Source: a virus
Strand: one strand, 5' to 3'
Virus record (IMG/VR): IMGVR_UViG_3300030101_002870
Location: 1-50,383 of that record
DNA length: 50,383 bases
The notes under the pieces: model-generated
What the model saw: only the letters and a program-made list of their open reading frames with translations
Databases searched by the model: none
What the model was told of the DNA's origin: nothing
In this document: one piece after another, positions 6,896-15,451 of the stretch
Layout of the letters: each line of letters begins with the position of its first letter
How positions within the stretch are numbered: position 1 is the first letter of the stretch
Made by a program: the position numbers and the translations under genes

Positions 6896-7935
6896 TATGT
6901 TCTCCTCTCTAACCATTCAAGACACGCTTTACGCCATGCCCTATCGTTAATTGTTGTTGCCTCGATTATGGCTTCATCCATAAATAGTTTGTTTGTATTT
7001 TTACTTTTCCATGCTCTCCAAGATTTAATCATAGGTGTTGCTGTTGTATTCAAATAATCATTTATCGCACCTGTATCTTCAACTTTGTCATTGTATTTTA
7101 ATCTTGTTTTACTAGCCTTATTATCGCCTCCCCACCTTTTAAACCACTGACTAAGGTCTTGATCAAAAGTAGCAGGGTTATCTATTAATGGTGGAGGGGC
7201 ATAGCTTAACCCATCATCTGCTATAGTAAGATACGGCTCATAATCTAACGGCAAGTTTTCTAACTTTTGTAAGGTGTCTACATAAGCATGAAGATTATTA
7301 CTAAATTGATAGTAAATCCCTACCCGAAGTCCACACATCGCTGCCATGTACTCTAGTAAAAAAGACATATGCACAGCGTTAGCTCCGTAAGCCCCCCAGA
7401 TCATATCATTACTACGATTAACTACAGTCATATTTAGTTTGCCCTTACGAGACCAAAAATAAATCTGGGTGTTACAGGGGTAATCTTTGCCATCATTATC
7501 TTCCTGCAAATCTTCCCATGGATCCCACATCCCAATAACTGTTCTTCTATCATTTGGATAATTCCTCAGCCTATGGATAGCAGTTAATAATTGATCTTCC
7601 TTAAACCATTCTCTCCATCTAAAGCCATATGCCCCATGAAAATGTTGACCATCATCACTGTAGGTGTTTATCCTGCCATTAAACTGGCTAATCCATTCTA
7701 CATCATTACGCCCTGCTAACATCCATAAAGATTCCATAAAGTGGAAGTATGGGTTGGCATCCCTCTGGGGATAAAACAGCACTCTTTCACGGCTATCTGT
7801 GTAGGTTGTCATAACAGGGGTGGGGAACTCTAAAGCTGCCCCATTACGAGTTTGCACTTCTACTCCGTTAGTTTCTAATGCTTGTTTAGCTAGGTATAAC
7901 GCCTCGCTTACGTTTCTTGCGTGTATCGACTGCAT
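6895..7935 (-). CDS. thymidylate synthase-like enzyme, candidate dUMP hydroxymethylase
   Basis: This 346-aa enzyme belongs to the thymidylate synthase/deoxypyrimidine hydroxymethylase family. The catalytic Cys154 lies in YPCNTQIYF. The phosphate-binding arginines are in NDRRTVIGMW (R130/R131) and NRSNDMIWG (R174), and the HxY motif is in NNLHAY (H216, Y218). RSND followed by a non-LPF loop (GAYGAN) resembles T4 dCMP hydroxymethylase more than cellular ThyA (GLPFN). By hand alignment the ThyA tryptophan that keeps water from the methylene intermediate (W80 in E. coli) is replaced by Asn90, which fits hydroxymethylation. Its neighbours are a base-hypermodification protein and the DNA polymerase. 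A plain thymidylate synthase cannot be excluded. Confidence 0.85.
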   Translation of the reverse strand: MQSIHARNVSEALYLAKQALETNGVEVQTRNGAALEFPTPVMTTYTDSRERVLFYPQRDANPYFHFMESLWMLAGRNDVEWISQFNGRINTYSDDGQHFHGAYGFRWREWFKEDQLLTAIHRLRNYPNDRRTVIGMWDPWEDLQEDNDGKDYPCNTQIYFWSRKGKLNMTVVNRSNDMIWGAYGANAVHMSFLLEYMAAMCGLRVGIYYQFSNNLHAYVDTLQKLENLPLDYEPYLTIADDGLSYAPPPLIDNPATFDQDLSQWFKRWGGDNKASKTRLKYNDKVEDTGAINDYLNTTATPMIKSWRAWKSKNTNKLFMDEAIIEATTINDRAWRKACLEWLERRT

Positions 7936-7958
7936 AGTAGCCTCCTCGATGGTTGTTA

Positions 7959-9278
7959 TTATAGTTGGGTATGGTAGCCTTGCTGTGTATAGTCATAGCG
8001 CTCTTCGATTAGCGTCGAAAGCCTCGGTAAACCAAAGAACTGTAGGTTTTTATTGCAATCGATAATTAGCTGAATATTCTGTTCTGGGTGACCTTTTTCA
8101 AGAAAATGCGTTGGTTGAGTTACAATGTCTACATATTCTTGCGCTACGTTCCGCATATCAAACTTATTTAACAACCCCAGATTATTGTGTCTTATTGTTT
8201 CCCACTGTTCCTTATTAGTTAAGCCTTCATTTACTATATCACCAAACTCTTCAGGTGTGGCTGTATGGGGTATCTCTATATAATTTTTTCCAGATTTAAA
8301 TATCTCACTGTTTTTCATACCTAAATCTGTAGCTACTGGCACAGCACCTTTGATCATAGCTTCTACCGTTGTACGATTAAAGTGTGCGCCATAGTCAGAA
8401 TACTTTTTAGAAAAGCTAGGGTCTATCTGTAGCTTAGTTTCACCAAGTAATTTTAATACTTCTTCATTAGGCACAACGCCACGATAAATCATGCCATGAT
8501 CTAAAGCTACAACCCAAATACGGTTACCATTAGAATCAAAATATTTAGGTTTGCACTTATCTTTACTGGTCATATATCTATATTCAATCCCTGCCCCACC
8601 GACTACAACAGTCTCTTTTATAAATGGTACAGCACGAACCAAAGTATCTACTCGTTTCCACGCTTTAAATATTTGGATTGCTAATGCACCACTACGTTGA
8701 TCAAAATCATAACCAAAATCCCCATGTATTTTAAATGGGTTTAAGATTAACTTGCGTGGAATATCTAAATATTTTGCTGAGTTATATGCACTTTCATGAA
8801 CGCATACAGCCGCATGAAAATATTCTGAAACAGAGATAAGGTGTGGATACAACTTAGGCAAGTTGCCATCATGTATGATAGCAATGTTTTTGCTACCATG
8901 ATCATACAAATCTAACCAAGCTGTAATCTCTGTATTATCTTTATTAAGGGTAGGTACAGGTATGTGCCAGAGAACAGCATCGTATTTACTACACTTTTCT
9001 TTAAATAGCTCTCGTGCCTGTTTGCTCACATAAGGTATCTTGGGTATACCCTTCCACCCTCGTGCTTGGTGAAACTTATACCCTGTCCCACCTTCTAAAG
9101 ATGTATAATCTCCATCCCTACCTCGGATTGGTGCTCTATTAGAAACAGCACTTTTAGGAACGAGCATACAAAAATCTACTTCATGCCCTAACTCTTTTAA
9201 GCCTTTAGTCAAATACTCAGCATGGTTAATTATGCCACCGTAATCTTGTATTTGGAATAGTGTCATTAAGAACTTCAT
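7959..9278 (-). CDS. glycosyltransferase, GT4-like (GT-B fold)
   Basis: This 439-aa protein has the N-terminal glycine loop of GT-B enzymes (FQIQDYGGIINHAEYLTKGL) and a C-terminal donor site of group 1 type (RTTVEAMIKGAVPVATDLG, then NSEIF and NYIEIP). It has no membrane segment or signal peptide, so it acts in the cytoplasm. It overlaps the base-hypermodification gene by 4 nt (ATGA) and is followed by the thymidylate-synthase-like gene, which makes modified DNA bases a plausible acceptor; lipopolysaccharide or a virion protein are the alternatives. The sugar and acceptor cannot be read from sequence. Confidence 0.8.
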   Translation of the reverse strand: MKFLMTLFQIQDYGGIINHAEYLTKGLKELGHEVDFCMLVPKSAVSNRAPIRGRDGDYTSLEGGTGYKFHQARGWKGIPKIPYVSKQARELFKEKCSKYDAVLWHIPVPTLNKDNTEITAWLDLYDHGSKNIAIIHDGNLPKLYPHLISVSEYFHAAVCVHESAYNSAKYLDIPRKLILNPFKIHGDFGYDFDQRSGALAIQIFKAWKRVDTLVRAVPFIKETVVVGGAGIEYRYMTSKDKCKPKYFDSNGNRIWVVALDHGMIYRGVVPNEEVLKLLGETKLQIDPSFSKKYSDYGAHFNRTTVEAMIKGAVPVATDLGMKNSEIFKSGKNYIEIPHTATPEEFGDIVNEGLTNKEQWETIRHNNLGLLNKFDMRNVAQEYVDIVTQPTHFLEKGHPEQNIQLIIDCNKNLQFFGLPRLSTLIEERYDYTQQGYHTQL

Positions 9279-10186
9279 TCTACAGTTCCTTTCTTAAAGT
9301 TATCGTTTGATAATATATTGGCGTTATATCTACTTCTAGGAGTACCTTGTCCTAAGCGTACACGTTCGTATTTATCCCATTCACATAAGCTATGCTCAAT
9401 GGTACGCATATCTACACGAGCTATAGGCACATGAGGCTTACAATATACAGGAGCTTCTTCTAACAACAGTTGCATTTCTATATTTGCGGTGTCTTGATTC
9501 ATGCCTTTTTTAAGGTCACGCAAATGTATGCGGTTTAATCCTCGCACGGCTCCAGGACCTGCGTTAGCCCACGAGAATTGATCTTTCGCGGCTTCCAACA
9601 CAGGTGTGTAGTTGAGGTCGGTAACCACCTCGTATGACATAAAGCCTCCCCCTCCCCACCCTTTATAGGAAGCCATCGCTTGGTGGAGCTTTTGGAGGGA
9701 TAAAGATTCATTGGCAATCTTGGAAAGTTCTTCCTTTTTTTCCCAAATGGGCGCAAGAAAATAGTCAACTACTACCTCCGATTTTGGTGCTTTTAAACCT
9801 TGATTGGTGATTATATATGCACCAGTAAAAGTTCGTAACCCTTTTGACAACCTGTCTTCAATCAGTTGCTTAGTTTTATTTTTATCCCACCCCTCATCTT
9901 CGTAAACCCATTTATGGGCATCGGCAAACTCAGTTGTGCCAATCATACGAAATAAACAGCAGTTAAAAATAATTTCACCATGTGGACGGTTGTGGTTTGG
10001 GTTAGTCCAATTCTCACGCATCCACACAGTTACTTTATCATTTTCACGAAAAGGGTTTGTAAACTTGTACTCCTGAAGAATTTTATCTTCTGTCCATGGT
10101 GGTATCTCGTCGGCTACCCTACGTTGGTAAATAGAATGTCTTTCATTTATCCAACCAAAGTATCTTTCTACAGCTTCGGTATCCAT
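9275..10186 (-). CDS. putative DNA base hypermodification protein (HMUDK_hel-like)
   Basis: This 303-aa protein matches the helical domain family described in thymidine-hypermodification operons (5-hydroxymethyl-dU DNA kinase helical domain / glutamyl-putrescinyl-thymine pyrophosphorylase-like). Signatures in order: INERHSIYQRR (13-23), PWTEDKILQEYKFTNPFRE (30-48), FTGAYIIT (120-127), GFMSYEVVTDLNY (181-193), WANAGPGAVRGLNR (206-219) and CEWDKYERV (268-276). No P-loop is visible, so a separate kinase would be needed if the described chemistry applies. An AAGGAG site precedes the start. It leads a run with a glycosyltransferase, a hydroxymethylase-like enzyme and the DNA polymerase. Confidence 0.82.
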   Translation of the reverse strand: MDTEAVERYFGWINERHSIYQRRVADEIPPWTEDKILQEYKFTNPFRENDKVTVWMRENWTNPNHNRPHGEIIFNCCLFRMIGTTEFADAHKWVYEDEGWDKNKTKQLIEDRLSKGLRTFTGAYIITNQGLKAPKSEVVVDYFLAPIWEKKEELSKIANESLSLQKLHQAMASYKGWGGGGFMSYEVVTDLNYTPVLEAAKDQFSWANAGPGAVRGLNRIHLRDLKKGMNQDTANIEMQLLLEEAPVYCKPHVPIARVDMRTIEHSLCEWDKYERVRLGQGTPRSRYNANILSNDNFKKGTVE

Positions 10187-10197
10187 AAAACTACTCC

Positions 10198-10866
10198 TTA
10201 AAATGGTATGTCTTTATAAGCATCTGTTTCTACTAATTTTATAGCTCCTGCCTTTACAGCAATTTTAATATCTACCCCACCTCCTGGAGAAGGATCTAAA
10301 GCACGAAGTTTTTCCATAGCTTCAGCTACAGTAGTGCATCCCATAATAACTTGCATATTGCGATAACGATTTGTACCTGAACGGATTGGGGGGTCTACCA
10401 TGAGAGGAACTATTTTAGCAGTTTTTTCAAAACGAGGGCGTACCTCTTTTTCTGCTTTTTGAGCTTTATTATTAAATTGATCTACATTAATTGTAGTAGC
10501 GTATGGGGCATCGGTGTCATTCATTTGGTTTTCCTTTTTCCATGGTTTAACACAAAACAGCACAACTTCATGAAGCTTCTGTGCCGCTATCTCTTTATTC
10601 TGAAACTTATTTTTCATGTTTCGGTATGTAGTAAGGTCAGTAACAAACCTTTGGTGAGCTTTTTTACTGTTGAGTAAAATGCTGAGCCATGTACCTTCAA
10701 GCTCTTCTTGTTGCCAGTTATCTATTAACTGTCTTGGTTCTTTATCACTGTAAACCATACTATGTTGGTCTACATATTTGCAGTCTTTCATAGAGGCTAA
10801 CGAAGTAAAAGACAGCACTTGGTAAGGGCTGTTCTCATTATTACTGGTACATATCGCATAGTGCAT
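10198..10866 (-). CDS. hypothetical 222-aa protein
   Basis: No family is recognised. The protein looks soluble, with an N-terminal half containing W and Q/E-rich helices, a basic middle (KAQKAEKEVRPRFEKT) and a glycine-containing C-terminus (SPGGGVDIKI). It sits directly upstream of the base-hypermodification gene with an 11-nt gap, and downstream of the palindromic promoter region 10891-10944. Its ATG follows an AGAAAGGG ribosome site. By position it is the first gene of the modification/polymerase transcript and may belong to that pathway. Confidence 0.6.
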   Translation of the reverse strand: MHYAICTSNNENSPYQVLSFTSLASMKDCKYVDQHSMVYSDKEPRQLIDNWQQEELEGTWLSILLNSKKAHQRFVTDLTTYRNMKNKFQNKEIAAQKLHEVVLFCVKPWKKENQMNDTDAPYATTINVDQFNNKAQKAEKEVRPRFEKTAKIVPLMVDPPIRSGTNRYRNMQVIMGCTTVAEAMEKLRALDPSPGGGVDIKIAVKAGAIKLVETDAYKDIPF

Positions 10867-10890
10867 TTAATTCCCTTTCTATGGAAAACA

Positions 10891-10944
10891 GGTAGTGTTC
10901 ATATTCTAGTATACGAACACTACCAAGACAACATTTACTTTATC
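10891..10944 (-). promoter_or_regulatory. site D: GATAA-N8-TTGTC element with 10-bp palindrome around the -10 box
   Basis: On the minus strand GATAAAGTAAATGTTGTC (10927-10944) is followed 13 nt later by TATACT (10908-10913). The TATACT box lies in the 14-bp centre of a perfect inverted repeat with 10-bp arms GGTAGTGTTC (10891-10900) and GAACACTACC (10915-10924). The geometry is that of a promoter covered by an operator. It drives the genes starting at 10866, including the modification genes and the polymerase. A hairpin terminator is the alternative, but no T-run follows. Confidence 0.6.
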
Positions 10945-10947
10945 AAG

Positions 10948-11976
10948 TTAAGCTACGTTAGCGTACTCAATAGCTTTTGTCAATGCTTTACGTTTAGTGT
11001 TTGCACCAGACCCAAACCATGCAGAGTGTAACGCATTACCCTCAGCTAAAGACTTTTTCTGGTGATCAACTACATAGGTCACAGCATTTACTGCTCCCCA
11101 CCAAGTGCCACGAGCAGAAGATAAGTTAGCTCCTGGACTTGTTTCTACTGCCTCATGTACAAGTTCTGCTGTACGAGCAAACTCTTGGTGCAACGGAGGT
11201 AACGCATCTGGGTTAGGTGCTTTAGCTCGTTCAATCAATAAATTTGGTTGTAACAGCTCTGCAATAAAATTACTCACATCGAAGTCTTTAGCAGTTTTAC
11301 TTGCCAAGAACTCAGACTGTTCTTTGAAGTTCTGCATTTGGTGTCCACTAATGCCCAAAGCTTCTTCTGCCGCTTTGTGGATCTCCTCATCGAACATTTG
11401 TAAGTGTAGCACACGGAAACGTGAACCTTCCATGTTCAATGCCATAGTGAGTGTATTATTGCAGACAACACGTATCGGTGTAAACATAACTGTCATCGCT
11501 TTGCCTACTTGATGGCTGTTGTTCAATAACAAATAGCCACCTACTTCATCGCCACCTGCGAGAGCAAACTCATCTTTAAGTTTTGCTAACCCCCAAATGT
11601 CTTTGCCATCTTTTAAACTACCTGCCGTTTCCATAGTCATAGAACCTGCTTCGGTAAACTTTTTGAAAAAGTCCATAACTTCTGAATTTTGGAAAGGAAC
11701 GTAGCCTTCACCACATGGTGATAATATTTTGTTGTCGCTATCACGAACAAGAAAATAATTGTCGGGGCAACGTAAAAACCCTGCCTCGCCTGTTGGGTCT
11801 ACAATATTCCAACAGTCTGGTTTGTCAACTGTGTAAGCAGGTCGCTTACTAACTGTCCAATCAATCTGGGCAGCTTCTAACATTTGGTCAGGCGACATAT
11901 TGTCGTCGACCTTTTTGCCTAGACCATGCCAAGGAACTTGTCCTGCATAAGCCATTGTTTCTACTTCATGTGCCAT
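10948..11976 (-). CDS. DUF932 phage/plasmid-like protein
   Basis: This 342-aa protein matches DUF932 (TIGR03299, phage/plasmid-like protein). Its N-terminus has the family signature MAYAGQVPWHGLGKKV, followed by FTPIRVVCNNTLTMALN near residue 160 and a C-terminal GTWWGAVNAVTYVVDH. The biochemical role is not known to me; members occur in plasmids and phages near replication genes. Here it lies between the helicase/primase block and the base-modification block. A GAGAAAGGAG ribosome site precedes the start. Confidence 0.88.
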   Translation of the reverse strand: MAHEVETMAYAGQVPWHGLGKKVDDNMSPDQMLEAAQIDWTVSKRPAYTVDKPDCWNIVDPTGEAGFLRCPDNYFLVRDSDNKILSPCGEGYVPFQNSEVMDFFKKFTEAGSMTMETAGSLKDGKDIWGLAKLKDEFALAGGDEVGGYLLLNNSHQVGKAMTVMFTPIRVVCNNTLTMALNMEGSRFRVLHLQMFDEEIHKAAEEALGISGHQMQNFKEQSEFLASKTAKDFDVSNFIAELLQPNLLIERAKAPNPDALPPLHQEFARTAELVHEAVETSPGANLSSARGTWWGAVNAVTYVVDHQKKSLAEGNALHSAWFGSGANTKRKALTKAIEYANVA

Positions 11977-11996
11977 TTAAATACTCCTTTCTCGAG

Positions 11997-12257
11997 TTAA
12001 TGTGTTGGCATTGTTACGACGGGTAAGCTGTCGTATGTTTTAAAAGGTATGTCGATCCACCCATCAGAGTTTGCGTCTAGTAGTAAACGAACGCGCATCT
12101 CTACATCGTTGTGTGTCATTGTCCATACAATCGGATACTTATTGTCTTCATCAAGCTCTGATAAAAACTTTGGTTCAAGCGTACGATTACGGTTAGTACG
12201 AATCGCAGCTTTGTTAGCCTTTACCAAAAGGTCTTTGGTGAAATATTTTACCTGCAT
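11997..12257 (-). CDS. hypothetical 86-aa protein
   Basis: The start at 12257 (MQVKYFTKDLL) is chosen because AGAAAGGG lies just upstream; an in-frame ATG at 12302 would place the start inside promoter site B. The protein is small and probably alpha/beta, with a basic N-terminal helix (VKANKAAIRTNRNRT). No family is recognised. It is the first gene after promoter site B and is followed by the DUF932 gene's neighbour region after a 20-nt gap. Confidence 0.6.
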   Translation of the reverse strand: MQVKYFTKDLLVKANKAAIRTNRNRTLEPKFLSELDEDNKYPIVWTMTHNDVEMRVRLLLDANSDGWIDIPFKTYDSLPVVTMPTH

Positions 12258-12289
12258 TTTATCCCTTTCTATGTTTTTAATGCAACACC

Positions 12290-12336
12290 ATAATACACGC
12301 ACTGTTAGTCTTGATAAGCGTTTATTTATCTTGTTT
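12290..12336 (-). promoter_or_regulatory. promoter-like site B: GATAA-N8-TTATC, TTATCA-16-TATTAT
   Basis: On the minus strand AAACAA is followed by GATAAATAAACGCTTATC (12313-12330). Its right arm reads TTATCA and, after exactly 16 nt, TATTAT (12290-12295). It lies in the 81-bp spacer between the UvrD-like helicase and the 86-aa gene. Boxes, spacing and part of the spacer (ACTAAC) match site A at 2501-2547. Confidence 0.6.
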
Positions 12337-12338
12337 GT

Positions 12339-13856
12339 TCAGTAGGGCAACGCATATCCTTGACTATACATAGGATGTATCAAATGTATGTTATTTATGG
12401 CTCTGGTAAGTCCAACATAAAATACTCTTGTTTCATCTTCTTCATAAGTACGTATCTTACGCCACATTGAGTATGGGCGTTTCATCGTATCAGTTAAAAG
12501 CATTACGTTAGTTGCCTGAGCACCTTTAGCTGAATGAATAGTAGAGATTCGTAGTCGAGGTGTTTCGGTCAAACTTTCACCTTTTCGTAAACAAGCTTTT
12601 ATGTATGTTTTATCTTTTTGATTTATTTTGCCTAGCCCGATATCCCATGGATGATTGTGCAATAAGCCATGATTATTTTGTAACTCTTGCAAACTATAAA
12701 AAGATCCTTCCTCACCATCAGGCATTGTTTTATATCCGTATTTTACTTGACTGTTTATCATCATATGTTTATACACGAGTAAGACTTGTTCTTTACTGAG
12801 TTTGTTACCTTCTCGTAAATATTCCCATAACCTGACTGCCTCTAGTACCTTACTGTCAATACTTTTAGAACCATTGTAGATATATAAATGTCCTCGCCTT
12901 CTTACTTCTTCCTCTATTTGTTGAGCTCCTCGGGTAGTTCTGCTCAGTAGTAACCAGTCACCTTCTGATAAACTCACCTCTTCAGAATGGCGATGCCAAG
13001 TGATATTACCCTCTTCTTGTCTTGGTTCAAACTCTTTTTCCCTACGCCCCACTATCGTTTTGATTACATTGTGGCTGAGTGTATGGTGCGAAGAAGGAAT
13101 ACGATAACTTTTATTTAGTAGGGTCACATCACCTTCAAGACCTACAAAGTAATCTACATCTGCTCCTGCCCAACGGTAAATAGCTTGGTCATCATCACCT
13201 GCTACATAACATATCTTGCTTTTTTGTTCTAACTGTCTTACCATTTCCCACTGCAAAGGGGACAGGTCTTGGGCTTCATCTATAAACACCACTTCTAATT
13301 TAGGGCAAAGGTCACGCTCTACAAAAGCCTCTAACATTCCTGTATAATCATACAGCCCATAAGAGTTTTTCCAATGCTCTATACCTCTGTTTACATAATC
13401 AACTCTAGCCCAATCTGTTTTCAAAGGTACGATGCTATCGTTATATATCTTGCGTAACGGTTGGCGTAGTATACGAGCGATATTAATAATTTCAAGGAAT
13501 TTATCACCATACCCGAAGTCTTTGTATGGTCCTTGTTCTACATTACCACCCCCATAAAACTTTCCTATTTTTAACCAGTCAGCTATTTCTTGGTATTTAT
13601 CTGGCGTAATAACTTGTGAATGGGTCAAACCTGCTTGCAAAAAGGCTAGACTATGTAGAGTTCTAAAGTAAGGTAACTCTTTTTTAGATATATTAAACTT
13701 AGTACAAGCTCTTTCTATAGCTTCCTGTGCTGCTCTTCTTGTAAAAGCAAAGTACCCTATACGGTCTGGCGGCACACCAGAGGCAAGGTATTGTTCAACT
13801 AAGTTAAGAAGTTTAGTTGTCTTACCTGTTCCTGGAGGTCCGAGCACGATGTGCAT
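12339..13856 (-). CDS. UvrD/Rep-like superfamily 1 DNA helicase
   Basis: This 505-aa ATP-dependent DNA helicase has Walker A GPPGTGKT (6-13), motif Ia YFAFTRRAAQEA, motif II DEAQD (193-197), motif III AGDDDQAIYRWAGA (219-232), motif V STIHSAKGAQ and motif VI VFYVGLTRA. It is shorter than bacterial UvrD (about 720 aa), lacking long 1B/2B insertions, as in other phage SF1 enzymes. Its start codon overlaps the last base of the primase gene (position 13856), so helicase and primase are probably made together. I see no DnaB-type helicase in the window, so this enzyme may be the replicative or an accessory helicase. Confidence 0.93.
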   Translation of the reverse strand: MHIVLGPPGTGKTTKLLNLVEQYLASGVPPDRIGYFAFTRRAAQEAIERACTKFNISKKELPYFRTLHSLAFLQAGLTHSQVITPDKYQEIADWLKIGKFYGGGNVEQGPYKDFGYGDKFLEIINIARILRQPLRKIYNDSIVPLKTDWARVDYVNRGIEHWKNSYGLYDYTGMLEAFVERDLCPKLEVVFIDEAQDLSPLQWEMVRQLEQKSKICYVAGDDDQAIYRWAGADVDYFVGLEGDVTLLNKSYRIPSSHHTLSHNVIKTIVGRREKEFEPRQEEGNITWHRHSEEVSLSEGDWLLLSRTTRGAQQIEEEVRRRGHLYIYNGSKSIDSKVLEAVRLWEYLREGNKLSKEQVLLVYKHMMINSQVKYGYKTMPDGEEGSFYSLQELQNNHGLLHNHPWDIGLGKINQKDKTYIKACLRKGESLTETPRLRISTIHSAKGAQATNVMLLTDTMKRPYSMWRKIRTYEEDETRVFYVGLTRAINNIHLIHPMYSQGYALPY

Positions 13857-15379
13857 TATATTATATCATTTTCAACAGGTAGCTGAGGCAATGAAATTTC
13901 CGAGTCATCTGTTTGGAAATAATCTTGTGGTAATGACCATACATGGATACCCTTCCCCCTTACTCTCCAAAACATTTTTTCTGCCTGTAAATCTTGTAAT
14001 CTTAAAGTTATTTTATTAGAAGTGTAATGATTAAAATCGTTTACAGATAAATGTTTCTTTAAATCCTTTATTTGAAAGTATACTCTCCTTTCTGTCCAAA
14101 CTGCAACACCTTGTAAAATGTCTTCACGTTCTTCACCTTTAGCTCTTTCCGCAGCGAAAGCATGAAGTAAATCTTCAAACTCTCCTTTGAACGTGGCATC
14201 AGGCGGCACTTCTATAATAGTTAAATTATCTAACAGCAATTGTATGCGTGTCTGCCATGCACGTTGACTAACCATAATAGGAAATTTATTTATTTGTGAC
14301 ACACACTCTTTTTGAAACTGTGCCTGACTAGTCAAACCATTGGTACTAAGCTCTAATCGTTCGCCATCTACATTAAGAATCCAGATGGGTGGATCACCAT
14401 CAATTTTAGTAAGACTAGACATATCATTGCCTATGCCACTTGGTCCGACACCATACTTCCTTACTTTACATAACTCTTTATCACAGAAGGGTTTTATGGG
14501 TTGATCTTCACATTTATAAAAGTAATCTTTCTTTTTTAGCTGTCTGATTGTATTGCCTACCTCACCATGACTTAAGGGTGGGCTGAGGTAATCTACATTG
14601 TAGCGTTGTACTAACTGTTCCCAGTTATCTTCATCAAACATTCTGGCATATACACCAAGATTAAATAGAGCATTGTTACGAGAACCCTCGCCAAATCCTT
14701 TACTGCATAAGTGCTGTAAACAAGGTGGTCCTTCTTCTAATACTCCCTCTTTTGTACCAAACCCCATATTAAGTTTACGAAATTGATTTGGAGTTATAAT
14801 ATAATCTTTACAGTATTCTATAAACTCTTCTGGCGTTAGTGTTTCTGCATTTTGGTCAAACGCATACCGAGTAGATTTAGAGCCACTAAAGTAGGGCATA
14901 TTAAGAAAGTTGCCTGTATCACCCCTATCTAGCAATATTGTTGTTTGTTTTGGGAATATTTCGCTCCCTGCAAAACCAAGAGCTGCACTTAGCTCAGTTA
15001 GTCTGCGTTGCATATCTTCAGCTTCTACAGGCTCACTTAAAAATATCCATACATGAGCTCCTCCGCTTTTAGTCCTGCCCACCACAGCAGGGATTTTATT
15101 TTTAGCTAAAGTTGTAATTAAATCTTTATGACTAACACTATATTCATCAATATCTATCGCACCCCAATGGCAAGTATTATCACTTTTAATTGGTATGATT
15201 CCAAGACCTGTGCCGCCTTTTAAATGGTCTTCCCACATAGCTATCGTTGTGGGTTCACGAATAACTTTTGCTGTGCCTTGTTTTTTTCCGTCTGCTTCTC
15301 TATTACTTTTTACAATATATGTGCCATGAGCAATATCGCTGCCTTTAAATAAATCGTAAAAATCTTGTGCAAGTGACAT
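13856..15379 (-). CDS. archaeo-eukaryotic-type primase (TOTE-like AEP) with C-terminal region
   Basis: This 507-aa protein has an N-terminal AEP primase domain. The catalytic acidic pair D76/D78 lies in GAIDIDEY, SGGAHVWIF (105-113) gives the His motif, and EIFPKQ (140-145) and NFLNMPYF (157-164) are typical of the TOTE/primase-polymerase group. Residues about 215-330 resemble a primase C-terminal (PriCT-like) region with conserved cysteines. The last 170 residues are alpha/beta and not recognised. The start has a full AGGAGG site, itself placed just after a long hairpin (15398-15450). Together with the UvrD-like helicase and family A polymerase it supplies the replisome. Confidence 0.85.
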   Translation of the reverse strand: MSLAQDFYDLFKGSDIAHGTYIVKSNREADGKKQGTAKVIREPTTIAMWEDHLKGGTGLGIIPIKSDNTCHWGAIDIDEYSVSHKDLITTLAKNKIPAVVGRTKSGGAHVWIFLSEPVEAEDMQRRLTELSAALGFAGSEIFPKQTTILLDRGDTGNFLNMPYFSGSKSTRYAFDQNAETLTPEEFIEYCKDYIITPNQFRKLNMGFGTKEGVLEEGPPCLQHLCSKGFGEGSRNNALFNLGVYARMFDEDNWEQLVQRYNVDYLSPPLSHGEVGNTIRQLKKKDYFYKCEDQPIKPFCDKELCKVRKYGVGPSGIGNDMSSLTKIDGDPPIWILNVDGERLELSTNGLTSQAQFQKECVSQINKFPIMVSQRAWQTRIQLLLDNLTIIEVPPDATFKGEFEDLLHAFAAERAKGEEREDILQGVAVWTERRVYFQIKDLKKHLSVNDFNHYTSNKITLRLQDLQAEKMFWRVRGKGIHVWSLPQDYFQTDDSEISLPQLPVENDII

Positions 15380-15397
15380 GGCTACCTCCTAATAAGT

Positions 15398-15450
15398 GTA
15401 GACCATTTCTCTTGGAAAGATGTCTTGTAGGAAACAGAGAAATGGTCTAC
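15398..15450 (-). promoter_or_regulatory. long perfect hairpin in the primase leader
   Basis: Perfect 15-bp arms (15398-15412 and 15436-15450) enclose a 23-nt loop. The hairpin begins one short spacer upstream of the AGGAGG site of the primase gene. As RNA it would form a stable stem just before the ribosome site, which suits an RNase III-type processing site or translation control. As DNA it could be an operator. No T-run follows it on the minus strand. Confidence 0.55.
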
Positions 15451-15451
15451 G

